Of a stretch of DNA of 8,563 nt, positions 1-5,651 are shown one piece after another (position 1 is the first letter of the stretch; each line of letters opens with the position of its first letter). Source of the DNA: Stenotrophomonas sp. (GTDB lineage: Bacteria > Pseudomonadota > Gammaproteobacteria > Xanthomonadales > Xanthomonadaceae). Where the stretch lies: contig QFOV01000139.1 in the NCBI GenBank assembly GCA_003248565.1, positions 1 to 8,563 on the forward strand. The letters run 5' to 3'. The notes beneath the pieces are model-generated. The model worked only from the letters and a program-made list of their open reading frames with translations, did not search any database and was not told the DNA's origin. Made by a program: the position numbers and the translations under genes.

Positions 1-71
1 GCAAGCACGGCAATGGCGCGCAGGCCGTCAACGTGGGGGTAATAGCCGTCCTGCCTCGGATGTCCCTGCAT
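1..71 (-). CDS. Acyltransferase-3 (OafA/YrhL-like) family protein, N-terminal fragment
   Basis: Only the first 23 codons lie in the window and the gene continues past the left edge. The peptide contains YYPHVDGLRAIAVL, which matches the start of acyltransferase-3 membrane proteins: a short cytoplasmic tail, then D-G-L-R-A-(I/L)-A-(V/I) leading into the first membrane helix. Such proteins transfer acetyl or other acyl groups to surface polysaccharides, LPS or peptidoglycan. The ATG at 71-69 has a purine-rich GGGGGAG about six bases upstream, supporting this start. The gene follows a strong terminator for the upstream operon, so it probably has its own promoter or depends on readthrough. The family call rests on one short motif but that motif is characteristic; substrate cannot be guessed. 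Confidence 0.72.
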   Translation of the reverse strand, partial: MQGHPRQDGYYPHVDGLRAIAVL

Positions 72-84
72 TGCGCTCCCCCTC

Positions 85-112
85 AAGAAAACGGGCGCCA
101 GCGGCGCCCGTT
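85..112 (-). terminator. Rho-independent terminator of the leftward operon
   Basis: A perfect 10-bp inverted repeat (AACGGGCGCC, loop of three, GGCGCCCGTT; 90-112) is followed on the minus strand by TTTTCTT (91-85). It starts 21 bases after the stop codon of the DUF2058 gene and so ends the operon ugd-slyX-DUF2058. The U-tract exists only in the leftward direction, so it is not an obvious bidirectional terminator. Confidence 0.9.
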
Positions 113-133
113 GTCTGCATCATATCGAATCGC

Positions 134-799
134 CTACCAGACCAGATCGTCCGGCACCTGGTACTGCGGGTCCGCGTAGGGATCCGCATCTGCAGGAGCA
201 TTTGGATCGACCTTCAACGCCACGGCCTGGGCAAAAATCGCCTCGGCCTGCGCCAGCACCTCGGCTGTCACCAGCAGGTAGCGGCCGTTCTGCTGCAGCA
301 CACCGAGCTCGCCGGCGTTGAGCGCCTTGAGCTGCTCGGCGTTGACGTAGACGCGCTTGATCTTGCCGCCGTACGGGAAGTGACGGGCAATGTCGGCGTT
401 CGGATCGTTCAGACCCTTGTCCTTGATCAGCTCATCGAGCTTGGCGCGCGCTTCACGGCGCAGGCGTGCTTCTTCCTGCTTGGCCTGTTCGGCCTGGATG
501 CGTTCGTCCTTTTCCTTCTGCGCACGGATCGCATAGGCCTTGGCCAGGTCGATGTCTTCCTGCGAGCGCGGCTTGCGTGGCCCCTGCTGCGGCCGACATT
601 GCCCGGGCTTGCCCGGATGGGACGACTTGCCTTGCGGTGCAGGCTTGCCGGCATGCGCAGGCTTGTTGCCCGGCTGTGGCCGGCCCTGCCCTGGCTTGCC
701 CTGCGGGCGGCCGTCACGACGCACTTCCGGCTTGCGCTCCGGCTTGGGAGCAGGCTTGAAACCCAGCCCTAGCAGCTGGTCACGAATATTGTCACTCAT
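134..799 (-). CDS. YaiL/DUF2058 family protein with Pro/Gly/Lys-rich insert
   Basis: The 221-residue protein begins MSDNIRDQLLGLGF and ends DPYADPQYQVPDDLVW. The end closely matches the C-terminus of E. coli YaiL (DUF2058), and the start fits the family's short N-terminal helix. Residues about 16-78 are a low-complexity basic tract of KPG, RPQ and KPA units. Residues about 80-125 are highly charged and likely an extended helix or coiled coil. Residues about 130-180 (ADIARHFPYGGKIKRVYV and on) are the conserved family core. It is probably cytoplasmic and sometimes annotated as nucleoprotein-like, but no biochemical role is established that I can rely on. It is the last gene of the leftward operon, starting eight bases after the slyX stop. 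No clear Shine-Dalgarno precedes the ATG, which suggests translation coupled to slyX. Confidence 0.9.
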   Translation of the reverse strand: MSDNIRDQLLGLGFKPAPKPERKPEVRRDGRPQGKPGQGRPQPGNKPAHAGKPAPQGKSSHPGKPGQCRPQQGPRKPRSQEDIDLAKAYAIRAQKEKDERIQAEQAKQEEARLRREARAKLDELIKDKGLNDPNADIARHFPYGGKIKRVYVNAEQLKALNAGELGVLQQNGRYLLVTAEVLAQAEAIFAQAVALKVDPNAPADADPYADPQYQVPDDLVW

Positions 800-807
800 G
801 GGAAGTA

Positions 808-1047
808 TCAGTAGTGCGGGGGCGGTGGTTCATCGGCGGCGTCGGCATACAACGCCGTGCGCACCTTGCCCAGGTCATCAAGTAGGTGGCGCAGCAGATC
901 AGCGTTACGCGAGCCCTGCATGCGGGCATCGGCCAACGCTTCGCTCATTTCCGCCAACGCCTGCTCCTGGAAGGAAACACGCATCTCCAGTTCAACCAGG
1001 CGTGCTTCCAGCGCTTGTTCGCGCTGCTCGGGAGTTGATTCATGCAT
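808..1047 (-). CDS. slyX: SlyX family protein
   Basis: The 79-residue protein starts MHESTPEQREQALEARLVEL. It is almost entirely a predicted coiled coil (heptad-like L/V/M spacing, residues about 8-65) and ends PPPPHY, the signature C-terminus of SlyX. SlyX is a small conserved proteobacterial protein of unknown biochemical role. A longer open frame extends upstream to 1170, but those 41 residues are antisense-quality sequence inside ugd. The ATG at 1047 matches the family length of about 70-80 residues. The start overlaps the ugd stop as ATGCATGA, and a GAGGA inside the last ugd codons serves as a possible ribosome site. The arrangement implies translational coupling. Confidence 0.88.
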   Translation of the reverse strand: MHESTPEQREQALEARLVELEMRVSFQEQALAEMSEALADARMQGSRNADLLRHLLDDLGKVRTALYADAADEPPPPHY

Positions 1048-2389
1048 GTACGGAACGTCCTCGACCAATGCCGTAATACGCCAGGCCTGCGGCTTCGATC
1101 TCAGCCGGGTCGTAGAGGTTACGGCCATCAAATACCACCGCATCACCCAGCGCTTCACGCATGCGCGCAAAGTCCGGGCTGCGGAACTGCTTCCACTCTG
1201 TGATCACCACAAGAGCGTCTGCGTCATGTAGCGCGGCAAATGCGGAATCGCAGAAAACCAGGTCATCACGCTCGCCAAAAACGCGGCGGGCTTCTTCCAT
1301 GGCTTCCGGATCGAACACCTGCACCTTGGCACCGGCTTCCCACAACTGCGCCAGTACGCGCCGACTGGGTGCCTCACGCATGTCGTCGGTGTTCGGCTTG
1401 AATGCCAGTCCCCACACCGCGAAGGTCTTGCCGCGCACGCCTTCATCTTCACCACGATCGTAGTGACGCTGGATCAGCTCGAAGAGATGGCCTTTCTGGG
1501 CGGCATTCACCGCCTCCACCGCATTGAGCAGCTGCGGCTGGTGACCGTGCTGCGCGGCGGTTCGCGCCAGCGCCTGCACGTCCTTGGGAAAACAGGAGCC
1601 GCCGTAGCCAGCACCTGGATAAATGAAGTGCCAGCCGATGCGCGGATCAGAGCCTATGCCCTGGCGCACCTGCTCGATATCGGCGCCTACGCGCTCGGCG
1701 ATATTGGCGATTTCATTCATGAAGCTGATCTTGGTCGCCAACATCGCATTGGCGGCGTACTTGGTCAGCTCGGCCGAACGCACGTCCATTTCCACAACGC
1801 GGTCACGGTTGCGGTTGAACGGCGCATACAGTCGCCGCAGTACCGCCACCGCATGTGCGTTCCTGGCACCAATGACGATGCGATCCGGGCGCATGCAGTC
1901 TGCGACCGCATCACCTTCTTTCAGGAATTCGGGATTGGAGACCACGTCGAAGGCGATCTCCCGGCCACGCGCTGCCAGCTCTTCAGCGATGGCAGCGTGA
2001 ACCTTGTCAGCGGTGCCCACCGGCACCGTCGACTTGTTGACCACCACGGCAGGCCGTGCAAGGTGGCGACCGATGGTACGGGCCACCGCCAACACATATT
2101 GCAGATCAGCGCTGCCGTCTTCATCCGGCGGCGTACCGACTGCGATGAAGATCACCTCACCGTGGTCGATCGCCTTTGCCGCTTCCGTGGTGAAGGCCAG
2201 ACGCCCGGAGGCGTGATTGGCCTTCACCATCGGCTCCAGGCCAGGTTCGTAGATCGGGATGATGCCGCGCTCCAGACCATCGACCTTGGCCTGGTCGATA
2301 TCGGCGCAGACCACATCGTGCCCTACTTCCGCCAAGCAGGTCCCGGTCACGAGACCCACATAGCCGGTTCCGAAAATAGCTACACGCAT
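1040..2389 (-). CDS. ugd: UDP-glucose 6-dehydrogenase
   Basis: The 449-residue enzyme oxidises UDP-glucose to UDP-glucuronate using two NAD+, supplying precursors for exopolysaccharide, LPS and capsule. It has an N-terminal Rossmann site GTGYVG (7-12), Asp30 after the second strand (binds the NAD ribose), KSTVPVGT (119-126), NPEFLKEG (152-159), ELTKYAANA (207-215, with Lys210 and Asn214) and the active-site loop GAGYGGSCFPKD with catalytic Cys266 and Asp270. The C-terminal UDP-binding domain carries WGLAFKPNTDDMREAP (326-341). All expected catalytic residues are present and the length is normal for bacterial class II enzymes. The ATG at 2389 begins the Rossmann strand directly (MRVAIFGTGYVG); GGAG lies eleven bases upstream. 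It sits 26 bases after the FKBP gene and is probably cotranscribed with it and slyX. Confidence 0.97.
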   Translation of the reverse strand: MRVAIFGTGYVGLVTGTCLAEVGHDVVCADIDQAKVDGLERGIIPIYEPGLEPMVKANHASGRLAFTTEAAKAIDHGEVIFIAVGTPPDEDGSADLQYVLAVARTIGRHLARPAVVVNKSTVPVGTADKVHAAIAEELAARGREIAFDVVSNPEFLKEGDAVADCMRPDRIVIGARNAHAVAVLRRLYAPFNRNRDRVVEMDVRSAELTKYAANAMLATKISFMNEIANIAERVGADIEQVRQGIGSDPRIGWHFIYPGAGYGGSCFPKDVQALARTAAQHGHQPQLLNAVEAVNAAQKGHLFELIQRHYDRGEDEGVRGKTFAVWGLAFKPNTDDMREAPSRRVLAQLWEAGAKVQVFDPEAMEEARRVFGERDDLVFCDSAFAALHDADALVVITEWKQFRSPDFARMREALGDAVVFDGRNLYDPAEIEAAGLAYYGIGRGRSVHA

Positions 2390-2415
2390 GGTTGCGCCTA
2401 CTCCGTAACTCAGCC

Positions 2416-3396
2416 TTACGGCATGACGCCCAGCAACTCGACGTCGAAGCTCAACGTCGCGTTCGGGCCGATCGGACCGCCCGGGGTGCCGGCTTCGCCA
2501 TACGCCAGTTCGCCCGGAATCCAGAAGCGGTACTTGGAACCAACCGGCATCAGCGCCACGCCTTCGGTCCAGCCCTTGATGACCTGGTCCAGACCGAAAT
2601 CAACCGGCTGACCGCGCTGGTAGCTGCTGTCGAACACTTCGCCGCTGAGCAGCTTGCCTTCGTAGTTGACGCGCACGCGGCTGGTGGCCATCGGGCGCTC
2701 GCCGCTGCCGGCGCGGATCACCTGGTACTGCAGGCCCGAAGCGGTGGTCACCACGCCCGGCTGGGTCTTGTTCTTGGCGAGGAAGGCATTGCCTGCCTCA
2801 CGATTGGCCTGGGCGGCCTTGCCGGCCTCAGCCTTCATTTCAGCTTCCTTGGTGGCGCTGAATGCCTGCAGCACGCCCTGCGCCTGCTCGTGGGTCATCA
2901 GCGGGGTGCCCTTGGCGAACACGGTGCTGATCGCCTGGAACACCGAATTCAGATCGATGTCATCCTTGATGCGTGCCAGCGACGGGCCAACGGCGAAGCT
3001 GCCCAGCATCAGGCCAACCTTTTCGCGGTCAACCGACGGCGGTGCGCTGCCCGGCGCCATGCCCGGAACCTGCTGGCCCGAACGCGCCATCATCACTGTG
3101 CGCAATGCCTGGTCGGTCTTCTGCGCATCTTCCTGCGACAACAGCGGCTGGCCGCCAGCAAAGGCGTTCTCAACAGCGCGGCGCATTGCGGCCACGTCTA
3201 CTTCCGAGGCAACCGGCTCAAACGAGCTGGCCACGTCGATGCCGATGGCGTAGCCAATCTTTTCACGATCCGAGGTCAAAACAGACTTCTCCTTGGTCGC
3301 CGCCGCAGCGGCAGGTTGTTGCGAAAAAACGACCCCGGGGGCCGCCATCGCCAAAATCAGAAGCGACGCAACCGCGCCACGCTTTCCCATCTTCAT
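2416..3396 (-). CDS. Exported FKBP-type peptidyl-prolyl isomerase (Mip/FkpA-like)
   Basis: The 326-residue protein catalyses cis-trans isomerisation of prolyl bonds and probably acts as a folding chaperone in the periplasm or outer envelope. Residues 1-25 form a signal peptide (basic MKMGKR, hydrophobic core, cleavage near VFS-QQ). Residues about 41-106 and 121-186 are two related copies of the helical FkpA N-terminal dimerisation unit. Residues about 212-325 form the FKBP domain, with the FKBP12 active-site set visible: Tyr245, Phe255-Asp256, Phe267, Val272-Ile273, Trp276, Tyr299 and Phe317. Start: the open frame reaches back to 3543, into the peroxidase gene, but the ATG at 3396 has AGGA nine bases upstream and gives a proper signal peptide; ATGs at 3405 and 3390 are alternatives. 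Its own promoter is likely at 3475-3448. Confidence 0.93.
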   Translation of the reverse strand: MKMGKRGAVASLLILAMAAPGVVFSQQPAAAAATKEKSVLTSDREKIGYAIGIDVASSFEPVASEVDVAAMRRAVENAFAGGQPLLSQEDAQKTDQALRTVMMARSGQQVPGMAPGSAPPSVDREKVGLMLGSFAVGPSLARIKDDIDLNSVFQAISTVFAKGTPLMTHEQAQGVLQAFSATKEAEMKAEAGKAAQANREAGNAFLAKNKTQPGVVTTASGLQYQVIRAGSGERPMATSRVRVNYEGKLLSGEVFDSSYQRGQPVDFGLDQVIKGWTEGVALMPVGSKYRFWIPGELAYGEAGTPGGPIGPNATLSFDVELLGVMP

Positions 3397-3447
3397 TCGC
3401 TGCATTCCTGGAAGTGAACAAACGCCACCGGCGGCGCGAGGGGCGAT

Positions 3448-3475
3448 ATTGTCGCACGCGCACCGCAGATGTCGA
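3448..3475 (-). promoter_or_regulatory. Probable sigma-70 promoter for the FKBP-ugd-slyX-DUF2058 operon
   Basis: On the minus strand TCGACA (3475-3470) and GACAAT (3453-3448) are separated by 16 bases. This matches four to five of six consensus positions in each box. It lies in the 85-base gap between the peroxidase stop and the FKBP start, about 52 bases before the chosen ATG. No terminator is visible after the peroxidase gene, so readthrough from it could also contribute. Confidence 0.45.
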
Positions 3476-3481
3476 GGCACG

Positions 3482-4048
3482 TCAGCGCTGTGGCGCAGCT
3501 GCGGCCAGCGCGCGATCAATCGCCGCGCGCAGTTCCGGATCATCCGGCTTTACCTTGCTCGGGAACTGCGCCAGCACGCGCCCATCGCGGGATATCAGAT
3601 ATTTATGAAAGTTCCAGCCCGGTGCCACGCCGCTGAGGCGGGTCAGGTCCTGGTACAGCGGTGTTGCCTCCGGACCAATCACATGCACTTTCTCGAACAT
3701 GGGGAATTTCACCCCATAAGTAAGTGTGCAGAACTCCTGGATCTGCGCCTCGCTGCCTGGCTCCTGGCCCTTGAAATCATTGGACGGAAAGCCCAACACG
3801 GCAAAACCACGTGGCGACAGTTCCTGCTGCAATGCCTCCAGCCCCTCGTATTGCGGGGTAAACCCGCACTTGGAGGCGGTATTCACTACCAGCAGCACCT
3901 TGCCGCCATATGCGCGATTCAGGTTCACCTCGTCTTTTCCGGCCAGCGAACGGTAGCTGCGGTCCAGCAACGGACCTGCGAGCGCATCCGCCGCACTTCC
4001 AACGCTGGCCACAAAAGCAATTGAAATCAATAAATTACGAATGTTCAC
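3482..4048 (-). CDS. Exported glutathione peroxidase-family protein (BtuE-like)
   Basis: This 188-residue thiol peroxidase reduces hydrogen peroxide or lipid hydroperoxides with thiol donors (glutathione or thioredoxin). Visible family motifs are NTASKCGFTPQYEGLEAL with peroxidatic Cys61, GFPSNDFKGQEPGS with Gln95, FCTLTYGVKFPMFEKV with Cys107, and WNFHKYLISRDG with Trp145-Asn146, giving the Cys-Gln-Trp-Asn active-site set. Cys107 is the second cysteine conserved in BtuE-like members. Unlike cytoplasmic BtuE it has an N-terminal signal peptide (residues 1-24, cleavage near ALA-GP), so a periplasmic location is predicted. The start is GTG at 4048 with AGGAG six bases upstream; the frame runs back to 4213 but that extension has no ribosome site and would cross the divergent regulatory region. 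No ATG fits. It is divergent from the YtrA operon. Confidence 0.92.
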   Translation of the reverse strand: MNIRNLLISIAFVASVGSAADALAGPLLDRSYRSLAGKDEVNLNRAYGGKVLLVVNTASKCGFTPQYEGLEALQQELSPRGFAVLGFPSNDFKGQEPGSEAQIQEFCTLTYGVKFPMFEKVHVIGPEATPLYQDLTRLSGVAPGWNFHKYLISRDGRVLAQFPSKVKPDDPELRAAIDRALAAAAPQR

Positions 4049-4113
4049 TGGTTTCTCCTGAGCACAACAAGCAAGTTTGGAGCGGCATAGGCCATTAGTT
4101 TGGTCAGAACCAG

Positions 4114-4141
4114 TTGCATGTCGGCGTGTCGGTGTTATAGT
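4114..4141 (+). promoter_or_regulatory. Extended -10 promoter of the YtrA operon
   Basis: TTGCAT (4114-4119) as -35 and TATAGT (4136-4141) as -10 are 16 bases apart, and TG-T directly before the -10 makes it an extended -10 promoter. The predicted transcription start falls near 4148, giving a leader of about 30 bases to the ATG at 4177. The -10 box lies inside the palindromic operator at 4131-4154, an arrangement expected for repression by steric blocking of RNA polymerase. Confidence 0.6.
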
Positions 4142-4154
4142 TGCATACAACACC
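4131..4154. promoter_or_regulatory. Palindromic operator, GGTG-N16-CACC, probable YtrA binding site
   Basis: The 24-bp site has half-sites GGTGTTnTA and TAnAACACC separated by six bases, so 16 of 18 arm positions are symmetric. The outer form is exactly GGTG-N16-CACC, which I recall as the binding motif reported for the YtrA-subfamily regulator of Xanthomonas citri. It covers the -10 box of the operon encoding the YtrA-type regulator 270 bases downstream, so autorepression is the simplest reading. It also lies 83 bases upstream of the divergent peroxidase start and could affect that gene. Confidence 0.75.
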
Positions 4155-4176
4155 AGCCACCCTACACAGGGGCCCC

Positions 4177-4419
4177 ATGAACACCAAGCACGGCAGACAC
4201 GCTCTCCACGCACTGATGGTCACTGGCACCTTGCTGTTGCTGGGCTGCTCCAGCTCCCTCGGCAACGGCCTTGCCGATGCCAGGGATTATGCAGCCCAGG
4301 TGGGCGGTGATGGGCAGGATGCCGACGAAAGCCCCAAAACGAAACGACCGGCCCGGCGTATGCGGACCAGTCTTTCGATGCCTTATTTTTCTTTCGCACA
4401 GCTGAATTCGCGGAGCTGA
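4177..4419 (+). CDS. Small lipoprotein, first gene of the YtrA operon
   Basis: I do not recognise the family. The 80-residue product has a basic start (MNTKHGRHALHAL), a hydrophobic stretch and the lipobox LLLLGC with acceptor Cys24, followed by Ser-Ser, so it should be a lipid-anchored envelope protein, probably sorted to the outer membrane. The mature part is only about 57 residues: a polar segment, a basic cluster KTKRPARRMR (54-63) and an aromatic tail MPYFSFAQL (68-76). The ATG at 4177 has AGGGG four bases upstream. The longer frame from 4141 would start inside the operator and before the expected transcript start, so it is rejected. The stop is three bases before the regulator gene, so both are cotranscribed and it probably belongs to the same response. 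Confidence 0.78.
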   Translation: MNTKHGRHALHALMVTGTLLLLGCSSSLGNGLADARDYAAQVGGDGQDADESPKTKRPARRMRTSLSMPYFSFAQLNSRS

Positions 4420-4422
4420 CCC

Positions 4423-4785
4423 ATGAGCGATATCCAGTGGAGCGATGGCGCTCCCATTTACCGCCAGCTGAAGGATCGCGTGATTGCGATGATGCTGGAC
4501 GGAATCCTGAAGCCGGGCGATGCCCTGCCCTCGGTACGCCAGGTAGCGGCCGAGTACCAATTGAATCCGATCACCGTCTCGCGCGCCTATCAGGAATTGG
4601 CCGACGAGAACCTGGTCGAGAAACGCCGTGGCCTTGGTATGTTCATGACCGAGGAGGCCGCCCAGAAGCTGCGCGGCAACGAGCGTGATCGTTTTCTCAA
4701 TGACGAATGGCCGGCCGTGCTGGAGCGCATCCAGCGCCTGGGCCTGACCATGGAAGATTTGCTGCCACCGGGGACCACTCTATGA
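4423..4785 (+). CDS. GntR family transcriptional regulator, YtrA subfamily
   Basis: The 120-residue protein has an N-terminal winged helix (about residues 10-75: PIYRQLKDRVIAMML, then GDALPSVRQVAAEY as the GntR signature, helix-turn-helix about 36-61 with NPITVSRAYQEL, and the wing EKRRGLGMF). A short C-terminal helical region of about 45 residues follows and there is no large ligand-binding domain. That architecture defines the YtrA subfamily, whose genes normally sit beside ABC transporters and whose B. subtilis member responds to cell-wall antibiotics. GGAG is seven bases upstream of the ATG. Its stop overlaps the ABC ATPase start (ATGA, 4782-4785). It probably binds the palindrome at 4131-4154 as a dimer and represses its own operon. 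The inducing signal is not visible from sequence. Confidence 0.95.
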   Translation: MSDIQWSDGAPIYRQLKDRVIAMMLDGILKPGDALPSVRQVAAEYQLNPITVSRAYQELADENLVEKRRGLGMFMTEEAAQKLRGNERDRFLNDEWPAVLERIQRLGLTMEDLLPPGTTL

Positions 4786-5651
4786 ACGCCGTCGAAGCCG
4801 TCGTTTCCGCCAAGGGCCTGCGCAAGGCCTACAAGCAGAAGCCAGCGCTGGACAACACCAGCTTCACCATCGAACCGGGCCGCATCGTCGGTCTGATCGG
4901 GCCCAACGGCGCCGGCAAGACCACGGCGCTCAAAGCCGTGCTCGGCCTGACCTCGTTTGACGGCGACCTGCAGGTATTGGGCATGGACCCGCGCAGCCAG
5001 CGCGATGACCTGATGAATGATGTCTGCTTCATCGCCGACGTGGCGGTGCTCCCGCGCTGGTTGCGGGTCAAGGAAGCCATCGACTTCGTCGCCGGCGTGC
5101 ATCCGCGTTTTGACCGCGCCCGCTGCGAGCGTTTCCTCGCCAATACCAAGCTCAATCCGAAGCAGCGCGTGCGTGAGATGTCCAAGGGCATGGTGGTGCA
5201 GCTGCACCTCGCCCTGGTGATGGCCATCGACGCCAGGATCCTGGTGCTGGATGAGCCCACCCTGGGCTTGGACATCATGTACCGCAAGGAGTTCTACCAG
5301 CGCCTGCTGGAGGACTACTTCGATGAGCAGAAGACCATCATCATCACCACCCACCAGGTGGAAGAGGTCGAGCACATCCTGACCGACGTGCTGTTCATCC
5401 GCGACGGTTCGATCGTGCTGTCCTCCGACATGGAGGCACTGGCCGAGCGCTACACCGAGCTATTGGCCTCGGCCGACGCGCTGCAGGCCGCCCGCGCCCT
5501 TGGTCCGATCGAAGAACGCGCCCTGCCATTCGGCAAGACCGTGCTGCTGTTTGATGGCGCCAACCGCAACCAACTCGCCGCCATGGGCGAAATCCGCACC
5601 CCCGGCCTGGCCGACCTGTTCGTGGCCACCATGAAGGGAACCTACGCATGA
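4782..5651 (+). CDS. ABC transporter ATP-binding protein (YtrB-like)
   Basis: This 289-residue nucleotide-binding subunit powers the membrane partner encoded next. It shows Walker A GPNGAGKTT (40-48), a Q-loop region lacking the usual glutamine (FIADVAVLP, about 83-91), a degenerate signature EMSKGM (132-137) instead of LSGGQ, Walker B ILVLDEP with catalytic Glu158, the D-loop LGLD and the H-loop His191. A C-terminal extension (about 215-289) follows, as in drug and antibiotic ABC-2 exporters. The ATPase residues are intact. The longer frame from 4707 overlaps the regulator by 75 bases; the ATG at 4782 has GGGG eight bases upstream and starts where homologues do. It overlaps the regulator by four bases and the permease by four bases. 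Confidence 0.96.
   Translation: MNAVEAVVSAKGLRKAYKQKPALDNTSFTIEPGRIVGLIGPNGAGKTTALKAVLGLTSFDGDLQVLGMDPRSQRDDLMNDVCFIADVAVLPRWLRVKEAIDFVAGVHPRFDRARCERFLANTKLNPKQRVREMSKGMVVQLHLALVMAIDARILVLDEPTLGLDIMYRKEFYQRLLEDYFDEQKTIIITTHQVEEVEHILTDVLFIRDGSIVLSSDMEALAERYTELLASADALQAARALGPIEERALPFGKTVLLFDGANRNQLAAMGEIRTPGLADLFVATMKGTYA

Noticed and set aside
71..772. A 233-codon plus-strand frame opposite the DUF2058 gene
   Set aside because: Its Leu/Arg-rich hydrophobic stretch is the complement of the KPG-rich tract. The minus-strand product has the conserved YaiL termini, so this frame is a shadow.
1463..2611. A 382-codon open frame on the plus strand
   Set aside because: It is antisense to ugd, whose catalytic motifs are all intact. 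The translation is rich in His, Arg and Ala without any recognisable domain, as expected of a shadow frame in high-GC DNA.
3397..3543. N-terminal extension of the FKBP protein to 3543
   Set aside because: It would overlap the peroxidase C-terminus and hide the signal peptide. The ATG at 3396 has a ribosome site and gives a standard export signal.
4049..4110. A promoter for the divergent peroxidase gene
   Set aside because: Candidate boxes on the minus strand (TGGTTC with TATGCC, or TATAAC inside the palindrome) match consensus poorly, so none is annotated.
4049..4213. N-terminal extension of the glutathione peroxidase to 4213
   Set aside because: The 55 extra residues cross the divergent operator and the start of another gene and show no family similarity. 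The GTG at 4048 has a strong AGGAG.
4162..4560. Minus-strand frame of 132 codons opposite the small lipoprotein and ytrA
   Set aside because: It is antisense to a clear winged-helix gene, has no ribosome site and no recognisable motif.
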